Notes: generated from the sequence alone by a model not told the origin. A stretch of DNA of 64,000 nt from Nicotiana tabacum (GCF_000715075.1 NC_134101.1:199350103-199414102), one strand, 5' to 3'. Shown: positions 21,303 through 32,541, numbered from the stretch's first letter. Numbers and translations are program-made.

Positions 21303-21331
21303 GGCCGTTGATCAATCTGAGATCAACGGCC
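21303..21331 (-). promoter_or_regulatory. Inverted repeat upstream of the Ogre TATA box, distal copy
   Basis: GGCCGTTGATC (21303-21313) and GATCAACGGCC (21321-21331) form perfect 11 bp arms around AATCTGA. The same pattern occurs in the left LTR near 1124-1152. Confidence 0.55.
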
Positions 21332-21894
21332 CAGATCAGGCATGACTCAAACGACGTCGTTTGGACATCCTGGGCATCAGGTGGCCTGGACCGGGCAGGC
21401 TTGGTTTGAACGTTGTTTGTTTGGGCCAATTTATTAAAATTGGCCCAATCCGGAATAATTGCTGATTTTTCTTCTTTTTCTTCTTTTTCTTTTTTTTTTA
21501 TTTTAAAAACAAAACTAAGCAAAAAATCAAAAAAATTTAAAATTAAATACACACTCAATACAATTATTTGCACACACACTAAAATATTTCAAAACAGGTA
21601 AAATCAAACAAATCAAAATCACGGACAAAGGTGCCTGTTTATGCCTTTCTATTTAAACCAATATTACGGTTCAAATTATGCATGACACGTACATTTTTTT
21701 TTCAATTTTGTTTTAATAAATTAGATAAATAAAATGGGCCAAAATCACAAATAAATCAACAAAGTGCTGCACAGAAATCCAAAAATTGTACAGCAGGGCC
21801 AATTATTTTTTTTATTTCTTTTTTGGAGCGAGTGTCGTGCGAAACAAAAATCACGTGCTCACAAACACATGATAAGGATAAATAGTAAATCTGA

Positions 21895-22382
21895 ATGAAT
21901 AACCACATGTATTTATTAGAAGAAAATATTGACTACAAAATACTTATATTATATATCTTTAACAGACTTAATAACGATGTCAAAAGAAAAATTTATGATA
22001 TTTTAGTTACTTTTGAAATAATATATGTAATGGAACAAGCATTTACAGAACTAATTGTATCACAAGAAATAGATATATTAGATCTATATGAACTAGATTT
22101 ATATTCAGATTAATGATCACATATCAAGTTAATAAAATCTGTTTATAAATGAAACATAACACTTTTCATTATATAAGATTCTATAACACCCAGAAATGGA
22201 AACTTCTTAAAACCCTCAGTAACATAAATAGAAAAATAGATTGTGTTAAACACAATATTAAAACCTGCAAAGACATAATTAGATATAATAGATTACGTAA
22301 TAAAGCTTTATTAACTATAGAAAATGAAATTGAATTCTATGAAGATAAACTTGAAAGTTATCAACACAGAAAAGAAACACAT
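21895..22382 (+). pseudogene. Plus-strand coding-like fragment, probably pararetroviral
   Basis: Two consecutive open frames (21895-22113, 72 codons, and 22149 to about 22382) have the same A-rich, lysine, isoleucine and asparagine-rich composition as the neighbouring viral frames. The second is charged and helical and could form a coiled coil (NRKIDCVKHNIKTCKD region). I do not recognise a family. It joins the inverted pol fragment near 22380, beyond which the plus-strand frame is antisense to pol and not meaningful. Confidence 0.45.
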
Positions 22383-22475
22383 GTTAGCTTCTGCTCCTGT
22401 ATCCATCATAGGTGTATAATATCTATTATAATATCCTTCTACTATTATTTTGGCAAGTATATATATTTTTGGCAT
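22383..22475 (-). pseudogene. Start of pararetroviral pol: protease N-terminus only
   Basis: An ATG at 22475-22473 overlaps the stop of the movement protein frame (TAATG). About 30 codons follow, including AKIIVEGYYNRYYTP and a canonical aspartic protease site MMDTGAEANMC. Homology then ends abruptly at the junction with the plus-strand fragment, so RT and RNase H are missing. Confidence 0.7.
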
Positions 22476-23755
22476 TATATTAATGTTCTTTTTATTATTA
22501 TTTTCTTGTTTTCATAACTTATTGTTAATTGCCTATCTTCTAATTTATATGGTTTGACTTTTTCTAACCATTTTATTCCTAGTGTAATGTTTTTATCGCC
22601 TTGATATATTTTAAAATTTATTAATATTGGTATTCCTCCAATAATTAATTCTTTTTCAGTTGTTTCTTCGTTTTTTCTTAACGCTTTTGGTAGTTCTGAA
22701 TTTTGCTGTTCTATTGTTACTATCTCTTGTTCTGGTATTAATTCTCTTATAACATAATTCTCTTCCTGTCCTGTATTTATTAGTATTAAATATTTTCTTT
22801 GGTCCATTATTCCTGTTATATAATAATGGTGTGGGTTTATTTCTTCTATTTTTTGTTCTATTAATTTTTGTGGAGTGGTATAATTTATTCTTCTTGATGT
22901 ACTTCTTGATGTACTTATTCTTGATGACGTTTCTGGCATTTCATTATTTATTCGTTTTGATGTGCTTAATCTTTCTTTTACTATTTCTAAATCTTCATCC
23001 ATGTCCATTTCCGTATAACTGTAATCATTGTTGTCTATAACTGATACTATTCTTTCGAATGGATTTTCTATTTTTATTTTATTTATTTTATTTTTAGCTG
23101 TTATCTTATGTTTTGTTGTTAAGACATATAGATTTTTACATCTTGCTGTGAATATTTTACTTCCTGGTGCTAATTCTATTCCAGACATTTTTCAGTATAG
23201 TACTAATGATTTATCTATATTTTTATCATCTACTGCTACTGAATAGTTAGCACTTATTATAAATTTAAATTTTTGGTATATTAAGTTACCTCTTACGGCA
23301 CTTATTATACTCTTTTCTATAGGTTGTACAATTCTATCATCTGCCAAGTATATTTCTATAGGGGTATCTATTCCTTCCCTAAAACATGCTTTTATTAGGA
23401 TCTCCGTTCCTCCTAAGTGTACATATTTTATTGGATTTTTTGCTTTTATATCTTGTATTTCTTTATTTAGTAGTCTTTTATTTAAAATTGGTATTTGTGC
23501 TTTACCTTTGATGTATTTACAATCTATTATATGTTCTCTTTGGCTTACTACATAGTATTCTTCTTTCTGTCTTTTAAACCAATTCTTTATTGTTGGTACT
23601 TCTAATATTTTGTCTATGCTTAGATCCAATTCTTTTCCTTTTATTTGTTCAAATACATTAGCGTCAAATATTATTTTTTGTTCTGAAGATTGTTCATCTT
23701 GGTGTTCTTCTTGTTGTATAATTTGTATATCTTTTTCAGTCATAATTTTCTTCAT
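22475..23755 (-). pseudogene. Pararetroviral movement protein with C-terminal retropepsin-like domain
   Basis: One frame runs from ATG 23755-23753 to the TAA at 22477-22475, interrupted by a TGA at 23194-23192. The N-terminal part (LLNKEIQDIKAKNP, VHLGGTEILIKACF, REGIDTPIEIYLADDR, RGNLIYQKFKF) matches the caulimovirid 30K-type cell-to-cell movement protein, whose family acts at plasmodesmata. After an acidic, serine-rich linker, the last 120 residues look like a retropepsin fold: ILINTGQEENYV in the position of the DTG site and ITLGIKWL as the later hydrophobic-LG strand. The catalytic Asp is Asn here. The downstream pol has its own DTG, so this would be a second protease-like domain. The copy is non-functional. 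Confidence 0.8.
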
Positions 23756-23929
23756 CTGATTCTTCTATATCCTTGTTTATTTCCTTTTCATTTTCAGAGA
23801 ATTCGTTTTCTGATATCTCATATATGCTGTCTTCACTGCTTAATTCATAATCTACATATTCTACTTGTGTATATTTATCATTATCTATCAATATTTCGGT
23901 AATTTGTTTCTTCTTTGGGTTTAAAATGT
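23736..23929 (-). pseudogene. C-terminal tail of the upstream pararetroviral ORF
   Basis: The frame upstream of the movement protein encodes an acidic segment (TQVEYVDYELSSEDSIYE, then SENEFSENEKE) and stops at a TGA (23738-23736), overlapping the movement protein start by 20 nt. It could be the end of a coat-protein-type ORF. Similarity ends near 23929, where a Tekay-like LTR begins. Confidence 0.55.
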
Positions 23930-24552
23930 GTTCAACTTACTCTACTGTTTATTACTTGTTGTGTCCCACTACTAATTGTTGCTTCTATTTCCTATTGCAA
24001 GCACGTTATTGTTGTTGTCATTATGCATAACTTTGTAGAGATATCGTACTCTATTAGTTCAATACCTATACTTGTCCAGGTTATTCGGACCAGTAGGTGT
24101 CTTGATTGTCCCTCGTTGCTACTCCATTGAGGTTAGTCTTAATACTTACTAGGTACCGCTGTGGTGTACTTATACTATGCTTCTGCACATTTTTGTGCAG
24201 ATCCAGGTATTTTGGAGTCAGTCGATCGCTAGCTAGCTGCAAATCTTGTTGTGGAGACTCAAGGTAAACCTACTGTTGCATTCACATGCTTCAGAGTCAC
24301 CGTCTGATATTTTACTTGCACTATTGAATCTCTATTTCAAATGAATTGTATTTGTAGGTTTTCTAGCAAACTCAATAGAGCTTATGACTTGTACTAGCAA
24401 TTTTGGGATTGTATGTTTTGTATAGAGTTCTATTTTGTATTTTTCAAACACTAGTTAACTATTGTTATTATCTGAGTAATTATTAGGCTTACCTAGTCCC
24501 TAAGACTAGGTGCCATCACGACATCATACAGAGGGAAATTTGGGTCATGACA
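23930..24552 (+). repeat. LTR fragment of the Tekay-like element
   Basis: Ends GGTCATGACA immediately before the PBS. The start is cut by the pararetroviral block, so U3 is missing. The sequence TTCTGCACATTTTTGTGCAG near 24180 is a perfect short hairpin in this LTR part. Confidence 0.65.
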
Positions 24553-24555
24553 AGT

Positions 24556-24567
24556 TGGTATCAGAGC
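24556..24567 (+). other. Primer-binding site, initiator tRNA-Met type
   Basis: TGGTATCAGAGC matches the 3' end complement of plant initiator tRNA-Met, three bases after the LTR end. Confidence 0.85.
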
Positions 24568-24774
24568 TCTAGGTTCATAGGTACTACAAGTCATAAGCGA
24601 GTTTAGTCGAGTCTTGCGTATCGGTACGCAGATGTCTGTACTTATCTTCGAGAGGCTACAGAACTATTAGTACAGTTTCACTTTTTCATTCCTATCATGC
24701 GAGTTTATTGATCTTAGAGCTTGAGCTTTTATCGTCCTATTCTCTCACATATGGTGAGGACATGAGTTGTAGTT

Positions 24775-25690
24775 ACTGATGACGCTTCCTCTAGAGTAGG
24801 TGTCACTAGTGGCAAAGGCAGAGGCTAAAGAGGAGCACGTGCCGCAGCTAGGGCACCTACCACAACAACACTTAAGGAGCCGCTAGTAGCTCCGGCTGGG
24901 GGACAGGTACTAGAGTCTCCTGCTATTACACCCAGACTTTAGGAGTCTTTAGCACAGTTCCTGAGCATGTTTGGTATATTAGTTCAGGCGGGGTTGATTC
25001 CGGTTGCACCAACTACTTCATAGATCGGGGGAGGGACTGACTCCCGCTGCCCGTACTCTAGAGAAGCGAGTCCATGCTGGTCAAGTTCTAGGTGTCACAG
25101 GGACACATCCTATGGTCTCAGTTTAGCCCGTGGTTAGGGCCGCAACATCTGAGGAAGAACATCTTACACTTGCAAGGTTCAAGAAGTATTGCCCTCCTAC
25201 TTTCAATGGTTTGGCTTCGGAGGATGCACATGGGTTTCTTGAGGAGTGCCACCGTATTATCCGCACTATGGGTATTGGGAAAATGAGTGGGGTGGCTTTT
25301 ACTATATTTTAGCTTAAGGGAGAAACATATCAGTGATGGCGAGCGTACGAGTTGCGCCACCTGGTCGATGTAGCTCCATTTTCTTGGACTCAGTTTTTAA
25401 AGATGTTCCTGAGAAAGTTTGTTTCTTAGACCCTTCGGGATGCATGGCGTGCAGAGCAGGTTCTGTCACTTGTTATACATGTGGGCGTTCGGGCATATGA
25501 TGCGATGTTACCAAATAGAGATTCTAGGGTATGGCACAACCAACAAGTTCAGCAACATGAACATCTATGTCCTTGCATCCTTCAGGGCGTGAGTCTCACT
25601 CTTTGGCTGGTAGAGGTCGAGGCAGAGGTAGAGGTTCTAATTCAGGCGGTAATCAGAACTGTATCTATGTTTTAGCGGGTCGACAAGACT
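24775..25690 (+). pseudogene. Tekay-like gag, degenerate
   Basis: Across several frames and stops I can read a glycine, arginine and alanine-rich start and the gag core (LARFKKYCPPTFNG, DAHGFLEECHRIIRTMG, then WRAYELRHLVDV and FLRKFVSQTLRDAWRAEQ). The order is that of chromovirus gag. The zinc knuckle part is not recognisable. Confidence 0.75.
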
Positions 25691-25710
25691 AGGAGTCTTC
25701 ACTAGATATT

Positions 25711-26040
25711 GTGATAGTTATATTGACCATTTGCTCTTACGATTCTTATGCCTTGATAGACCCCGGATCTACTTTGTCATATATTACCCCGTTTGTCGGG
25801 GGGAGGTTTTGTATAGTGCTTGAAATACTGACTAATCCTTTTGGGTATCTACAGTGGTCAGAGAATCGATTATTGATAAATGGGTTTACCTAGGTTGTAA
25901 CGTGAGAGTTTGTAGTAGTTAGACCGCACCCGATATAGTTGAGCTAGAGATGATGAATTTTGATGCTATCATGAGCATGGACTGGTTGGTAGCTTGCTAC
26001 GCCACAATTAATTTCAGAGCAAAGGCAGCCAGATTCATTT
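25711..26040 (+). pseudogene. Tekay-like aspartic protease, degenerate
   Basis: The frame has ALIDPGSTLSYITPF, the DPGST variant of the active site seen in this lineage. The later part (MNFDAIMSMDWLVACYATI region, about 25950-26020) is in a shifted frame. Truncated and non-functional. Confidence 0.7.
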
Positions 26041-26121
26041 TTTGGGTGAGCTAGTCCTTGAATGGGTAGGTAAACAGCGACACCTATAGGTAGGTTTATT
26101 TCTTATCTGAAGGCAAGGAAA

Positions 26122-26648
26122 ATGATCACAAAAGGGTGTAATTATAATATTGTGCAAGTTAAAGATGCAGATGATGAGATACTTACACTTCAGTCTATTC
26201 CAACAGTCAGAGAGTACGCAGATCTATTTCCAGATGAGCTTCCAGGTATTCCTCCACAGCGAGAGATTGATTTTAGCATTGGTATGCTTCCGGGAACTCA
26301 ACCAATATCCATCCCTCCGTATAGACTAGCACCTGCCGAATTGAAGGAATTGAAGGAGCAACTAAAAGATTTTCTAGAGAAAGGTTTCATAAGGCCCAAT
26401 ACATCACCTTGGGGTGCACCAGTATTGTTTGTGTAGAAGAAAGACGGCTTGCTAAGGATGTGTATCGATCATAGGCAGCTAGACAAGGTAACTATTAAAA
26501 ATAAGTATCCACTTCCGAGGATTGATGACTTGTTTGATCAGTTGCAGGGGGATAAATGCTTTTCAAAGATAGATTTGAGGTCGGGGTACCACTAAGTCAG
26601 AGTTTGGGAGAAAGATATTCTGAAGACAACTTTCAGGACCAGATATGG
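26122..26648 (+). pseudogene. Tekay-like reverse transcriptase, N-terminal part
   Basis: The segment PDELPGIPPQREIDF, then PPYRLAPAELKELKEQL and FIRPNTSPWGAPVLFV begins RT. A TAG follows, then [20 protein letters not shown] and KIDLRSGYH in the same frame with another stop. It is cut at 26648 by the Athila-like LTR, before the YxDD motif. Confidence 0.85.
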
Positions 26649-27252
26649 TGATACTCTAATTACACCTAAATAAATGTTGTTAGGTAGTCAATGTAAAATA
26701 TAATAACCCAACTAGGTTGGGGTCGAATCCCACAGGGAATAGGTGTGAAAAGGTTACTTGAGTAGTGTGAAACTTGACTTAAGTCGTAATCTTACCCTGT
26801 TAGTTTGAACAAAATGTTGTAATTGTGAATTATCAAGCTAATTGTTATGTTGACAATGTAAATAATTTAATTAAAGCAACCAAGGTTGTGTCCCATTTAA
26901 TGAAGTGTAATTCTATCGGTGTTAATATGATATATTTCTAATGGAAGGTCCTTTTGATATGCAAATGATGCCTAAATGACTACCCAATATTTTCCAATAG
27001 TTGGGTAGTATTTCCTCTTTATGATTTTTCCAAATATAAAAGAGTTGCAATTAAGAACAATCAATATATGCCAAATAGAACCCACTTATTCCTAAGCGAT
27101 TCTATTAATCAAGGTTTAAAGCCTTGAGTCTTTTATATTTACTTCTACCAAATCTTAACTCACTTTTCCAAGTAAAGCAAGAATTAAATGGCATTTGTTA
27201 ATTATACAACCATCAACAATAAATGAAGCATGAGAAATAAATAGAAAACCAA

Positions 27253-27313
<61 letters not shown>

Positions 27314-29008
27314 AAATTGAGAGGCATGGCAAGCCTCAATGATCAGAATTCTCTTTTATCTTTTTACTCAAATTTTAGGCTTTATCCTATTGTTTTCAAT
27401 TAATTAACTATTAAACCTCCCAACAGTTAGCTTATTAGAGAAATGTAAATGTTTCCTTTCCCTTCATTGATAGTCGTATCTTTACCAAACTGTATCTTCA
27501 AAATGGTGGCAATTCCTAATGCTGCCTCTCTCTTCCATGGTAAAAAAATCTCTTTCATGTATTCCATTCTTTAGTGTAAACAATCTCTTCCTTTTGACCC
27601 CTGAAAATCCATTGACCCCACTGGTAACTTTTTCCCTTCTTCAAATATCTACCACAAAATAGTGTATATCTTCTGAAATTTATGATCTAAAATTTCTGCA
27701 TCAATTATGATATTCTTCACTTTTTGCTCTCTTTGTTTCTTTTTAATCGGCAAAACAATTTTTGACTGCCTTTTCAGTACATGTCACCAATTTTTCAAGT
27801 TTTCTATTATTTCTCTTCACTTTCTTGTGATTCAATCACAAAATGGAAGAGAAGCCATGCTTTCAATAATTGGAGGAAAAGATCATCCACTATTATCATT
27901 GGTTGGTAATGTCATCCTTCTCCCCTTTTCTTCTACGTTAACTTTATGTATTAAGATCTACTTTTGTTTAGTTAATGTGCCTACTGTTAGAGCTGAGACA
28001 CTAACACAAACTTACGAATTTGGTAAGGTTTCTAAAGCAATAGTAGTTATCTTTGATTAGTTGCTCATTGTTTCTACTTTCTTACCACTTAATTAACATT
28101 AGTTAATTTTCTTTTGTGTTTACTTAATCTTTCGTAATTCGTTTACATTTTGTTTCTCTCCTGTAATTACCCATATGGATTATTTAGCCTTGCTGTTTCT
28201 TCAATGTATTTTTCACCCTATTTTCTGCTTTTTGTTGACCAGAATTTACTCTTTGTTGGTCTACCGGGATTAATGGTAAACACCCATTTAGGGTTCACAA
28301 CCTTAGTATTTAAAACTAGCTACTCATACTAGAATCCAAGAATAAAGCAATAAATAAAGACATAAATGACAAGATTATCTCTTCAAAAGCTTCCAAAATA
28401 ATGGTGTATTCAATGCTCTTAGTGTAGCCTCTTTTTCAGAGAAGATGTCCCACAAAACCCCTAGTAATTCTATTTATAATGGGGTAAAAGTCGTGTTAAA
28501 AAAGTAACAAAAATGACCCTGCAAAGCAAGTCTGCAACCTCATAATGCTTTCGCAGTCCGCACATCTTCATTTCCTTCATAGAGTTGGTCACCTAGTTCT
28601 CCAATTTTCCATTGCATTTTTGTTATGCGGTCTGCATATTGATTTTGCGACCGCATATCGTACCGTAAAGTCATTTTCACATAAACTCTTTGTGTATTTA
28701 TACGATCATTATGCGGTCCGCACAAGAGTTATGCGACTGCACAATGTATTGCAGAATCTACTCTCACAACTGGGATGATCTACTTCACTCTACGATTGGT
28801 CTGCGGCCCGCTAATCATTTTGATCTCCCAGACCTTCCACATTTCTACCCTTCCATAGGCTTTTGTCATCTTTTCATGTTCTTGGCTTTTCAAGTCTGAT
28901 TTTTTGTAAAACATCAAAACTACATGAGAAATGACTTATAATTCTTTAAAAGACGAGCTAAAGTCTGTGTAATTAGTATCAAAAGTGCCGCAATTCTACG
29001 GCACATCA
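26649..29008 (-). repeat. 3' LTR of Athila-like element 1
   Basis: Starts TGATACTC and ends GGCACATCA on the plus strand (2360 bp). Its first 430 bp match 39449-39887. It contains an AT microsatellite (27256-27310), a minus-strand TATA motif (28471-28478) and a cluster of GC-rich palindromic words (28545-28815). A plus-strand frame at 27707-28060 is hydrophobic by composition and not supported as a gene. Confidence 0.8.
27256..27310. repeat. (AT)n microsatellite
   Basis: An uninterrupted AT dinucleotide run of about 55 bp inside the LTR. The right LTR is truncated before this point, so it cannot be dated. Confidence 0.95.
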
Positions 29009-30479
29009 ACACCCCTAACTTAGATTCTTGCTTGCCCTCAAGTAACTAAAAACAAATTATACCTACCAAATACTAATCTACTTTCGACTGATCACAAAGC
29101 AGTAGTGACTATGGATGGTACTGACTGTTAGCTAACAAGCATGTAACTTATTTTACTCACCTTTCTTTGAAGATAAAGATCATTTAACCATTCGAATAAT
29201 CAGTTTATGAACTTCGAGCCTCAAGAGCAATGAAATAGTGTTACCTACAGCTAGATATGCACTTGTATCCTACTTCAAGAAGCCTAAATTCTACTAAATC
29301 TTGTAATTCATGCGTGCTCACATCAGAGAAAATCCCCAACTCAACAACTATGTACAAGGGATACAATCAAACACTCTTACACTCAGAAAGAAGGCTAAGT
29401 GCCACAAGTATCAGTCCATATGCTTGCCCTTATTTTAACTCATTGCTATCTTAGGAATAATTGGTTGCAGATCAATAAGGACTTTTTGATGGTTGTAGTG
29501 TAGGCTTCGGGACGGGTTGGATGAATATTTGAGAATATAGTGACTGTACCCTCCTTGAATGCTACACACACTTTGCTTCTTTATTTTTAAACCATATAGC
29601 CCTTATTGATTTCTTTAGTTTTCAACCACTTTGCCTCTTTTTTTTTATATAAAAATATTTTCTTTTTTTCTTTTCATTTGGAGCTTAAATATCTTCATAT
29701 AAACAACTTTGAGATATTTTCTTTTGCACACAATGTACAACCTTACCAATTTTCAATTAACACCAACACCCCCAACTTAGGCTTTTAGCCTTATTCTTAA
29801 TCATTCAAGGAGGGACGAGTTCAAAAGAGAGAATTATTTTACAAAGGGGTAAATTTTTGTAATGTAATAGCCAAATAAAAGATTAAAGATTCAACGGGGA
29901 TAAAGGATAATTAATGCACTTGGGAGGTCAATTTGGTCAAAAATTAGTTAGCAATCACAAAGAGCTCCTAAGATCATTTTAACACCCAATCATCAACCTG
30001 AGATTTACATTGAGAAACCAACCGGGCAAGTTTTAGACATTACAAGTTGAGCACATGCATTATTTACACAAATTCTCACCCACTCATGACGGATGAACTG
30101 CTCAAATTGGCATAATTTCAGCCCTCACGTCAATAAAGGAAACTCAAAGCTTCATCACATGATAATTAAGATTCTAAGTAAGCACAAAGTGAAAGAGCAA
30201 GCCTCGATTTCACAAGAATGACTAACCATTTATTTACAAAATTTGAAGGGTGGAATTTATTCAACAAAAACTTATCACATGAAACGTTTTATGCTACCTC
30301 CATGGTTATACTATTACACCCTTGGAAAAGAACCCGACAAAGGAAAACTAAGGGGAGTTCATTGCTATACAGAAATCTACACTATTAAGAGTTTATATAC
30401 AAGTTGCAAATGTTGACTAACCCACCCCCAATCGAAGAGCATGCATTGTCCCCATTGCATTGAGAAAGTAAGAACAAAG
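29009..30479 (-). other. PPT and 3' untranslated part of Athila-like element 1
   Basis: On the minus strand CTAAGTTAGGGGTGT (29009-29023) abuts the LTR and serves as the PPT. The remaining 1.4 kb up to the env-like ORF shows no supported gene; small frames are short and without domains. Confidence 0.65.
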
Positions 30480-32541
30480 ATTAGGGGCTTCCTGGGGCAC
30501 ATGGAAGGGTTGGAAAAATCGAGGTGGTCGTGGGGCCGGAAGCTGGCACTGTGGAGGCAGTAGGTGGATCCTCTAACTGGACAGTAGATGGAGGTCGTGG
30601 GGCCGGGAGCTGACACTGTGAAGGCAGCGTGTGGAGCCTGTGACTGGACAATGGTGTCCGAGACCAAAGTAAAAAGCTCCGCCAGTTACGGAGTTGGGTC
30701 CTGGAACTGGGAGCTGCTAGCCTTACCCGATGATGCTGTATGGTCGTGGTAGTAGCTTTGACGACCATATCTGCAAGCGAGTGTGCGATGGCTGTCTTCA
30801 CATCTTCCTCCTCCTAACCTAGTTCCTTTGTAGAAATATCCTCCTCACCTAGTTCCTTTGTAGAAATAGCAACCTGTTTGCCTCTATTGTCCCGCTGATC
30901 ATCACCCACCTCAAGTTTCCCTTCCTCATCAGTTTCATCATCAAACTCTCCGGACTCCTCATCTGAATGATCATCGGTATGTGCAATGGAGCTTGGAGCT
31001 TGTGAGATCTCAGTACCATGGGTCACCTCAGCTGACATGAGGTTTGTGAAATCTAGTTTAAGGCTTGGTATGTGGGAGGTGCCAGTGCCCTGCTCCCCTT
31101 CCACCGTAAGAAGGGAGGTCAAATCAAACTCCAGTATCTACATCTTATGCAGTTCTGACTTGAGCTCTACTACATCCTTTTTGATTTGAGGCATGTCCCT
31201 AGCTCCCTATCGCTCAACCCTCTTAAGGCGAGCTTCGAAGTGCTTGAATCAATCCTCATATGATAGATATTGTTTGTGAAGATCTCTTACTGAGATTTGG
31301 ATTTGGGCTAATGCTTGCCGAATGAGAGATGGACCAAGCTTTGACATTTGCATTTGCATGTTGTGCCAGTAGACCAAGCTTGGAGAGTGCAGGCAGTGAG
31401 ATAGGTGGTGTTGTAGTGGCTGGTCTGGAAGTGGATGTGGAGGTAGCTGGAACGGAGGAAATGTTTGGCACTGATGAGGCAACAAGTGCTGCTAAGGCTG
31501 ACGAGGCCCGAGGGGGAGTGAGTGATTGCTCTGGTGGATCTTTGACCACTTTATCCATAGCATCATTGAGCTGAGTGATGTCGATGTCCTGAACAGATTT
31601 TTCTATGCGGTCAAGTTTTAGGAAAGGAGGAACCCCGATTTTACACAAAGCATGGATTAAGCATGGAAAAAGGAGTGAGGTTTCTTTTTGGTTTGCCCGG
31701 ATCCCAATCTAAAGGAATATAAGCTCTCCCACATAAATCTTGATATCCAACATGATGCAAGCAATGAGGATTGACTTTTCGATACCTATGTCGGTCTCAT
31801 TTCTCAAAGGCATTATACGAGAACACACAAAACTTAGCCAATACCGGCCTTCTTGGGTAAGATCCCTCTTGTGAATCTTCTAGCGCAGTGCAATCCAAGG
31901 CGAAGTTCCTTTGGCTATGAGAGAGGCTAACCAATCACACTCGGATTCCTTATTTGCAATCTTTGCGTCAAATTCTACCATGCCGGGCTCCCATTCTTCA
32001 AAAAATATATCATTGATTGATAAGGAATCACAGAGTATTTCAACTCCTCGGACTAAGATAGAGTCCAAGTACCAACAGTTTCTCTTTTGTTTAGAGTTCC
32101 TTGATGAAACATATGCAGCATAAAATTCCCTAACGAGCGTCTCGTTGTACTCCCCTGGGACCTTAGTGAAGAACTCCCATCCCATATTTTTGGTATTTTC
32201 TAGCATATTGGGGTAGTTCTCTTTTAAACCATTCAAACTAAGCTGCTTTTCTTCGGGGATCTTTTTTTTGCCAGGCCATCTCTGTGCAGAGTCTAAGAGA
32301 CGGAGATTCCAAACCTGAGATCCTCACTATTTTTCTGGCATGCTTCGGCATGGAGGTCAACTGGTGGCACAAGGTTAATCTAGGACTCCTCATCTTTAGA
32401 CCGGGAGGCAAGCTCAGATAAATTTTTGGATGTTCCAGGCCATTTGCATTAGGATTGTTGTGATTGTGGGCTTATAGCAGCATCTCGTCTCTTTCCTCGA
32501 GTGGTGGGTTTTCTCTTTGCTAGGGATATATTTGGTGCCAT
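30480..32541 (-). pseudogene. Env-like ORF of Athila-like element 1, degenerate
   Basis: It starts at ATG 32541-32539 with MAPNISLAKRKPTTRGKRRD, a basic start that could direct nuclear entry. Further on it has a conserved block (ENTKNMGWEFFTKVPG, LVREFYAAYV, WYLDSILVRGVEILC) known as a putative plant transposon protein domain in the 3' ORF of such elements. A low-complexity Ser/Pro/Thr part and an acidic part (DDHSDEESGEFDDETDEEG) follow in different frames. I see no clear signal peptide or membrane anchor, so env-like refers to position only. Confidence 0.65.

Larger units (their letters stand above)
1..21863 (-). mobile_element. Ogre/Tat-type Ty3/gypsy LTR retrotransposon, truncated by the window edge
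   Basis: The 1682 bases at the left edge repeat the end of a 3876 bp LTR at 17988-21863, and every coding frame between them runs on the minus strand. The order LTR, PBS, extra ORF1, gag-pro, intron, RT-RNase H-aRNase H-integrase, long repetitive 3' UTR, PPT, LTR is the known Ogre (Tat lineage) layout. The internal part is 16.3 kb, so a full copy would be about 24 kb, within the range known for Ogre. I counted about 14 substitutions between the two LTRs over the 1.68 kb shared here, so insertion is recent. Lesions in ORF1, gag-pro and pol make the copy non-autonomous. The five bases after the right LTR are AACAC; the other flank is outside the window, so the target duplication cannot be checked. 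Confidence 0.95.
17988..21863 (-). repeat. 5' LTR of the Ogre element, complete
   Basis: The plus strand starts TGTCACACCTCC and ends GTGCTCACA, so the element reads TGTGAG to GTGACA. The length is 3876 bp, in the long-LTR range of Ogre. A minus-strand TATA box near 21138 places U3 in about the last 720 bp, leaving some 3.1 kb of R and U5. Other contents are a 54 bp inverted repeat (20662-20715), two U3 hairpins (21167-21195 and 21303-21331) and TGCAC-type words (20049-20122). The plus-strand frame at 20272-20514 is also present in the other LTR and has no recognised domain. Confidence 0.95.
21864..23929. mobile_element. Endogenous pararetrovirus (caulimovirid) fragments, rearranged
   Basis: A/T-rich sequence directly next to the Ogre LTR carries a minus-strand array of three overlapping viral frames: tail of an acidic ORF, movement protein ORF and pol start. 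The overlaps (20 nt, then TAATG) are typical of Caulimoviridae. A plus-strand coding-like fragment is joined to it head to head near 22380. No integrase or LTR is present, as expected for this family. Rearranged solendovirus-like copies are known in Nicotiana and other Solanaceae genomes; the genus is my inference. It is an old, defective copy with stop codons and truncations. Confidence 0.85.
23930..26648 (+). mobile_element. Tekay-like Ty3/gypsy element, decayed, interrupted in RT
   Basis: A 3' LTR part (to 24552), a tRNA-Met type PBS, gag, protease and the start of RT follow each other on the plus strand with many stop codons. The RT homology ends at 26648, exactly where an Athila-like LTR starts with TGATAC, so the younger element inserted here. 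The lost 3' half is not found on the other side of that insertion. Confidence 0.85.

Noticed and set aside
22831..23902. Hydrophobic plus-strand ORFs that look like membrane proteins
   Set aside because: They are antisense to the A/T-rich movement protein ORF; Lys and Ile codons read backwards give Leu, Phe and Tyr.
27707..28060. 117-codon frame with a signal-like start
   Set aside because: It lies inside the Athila-like LTR, has no domain, and its composition explains the hydrophobicity.
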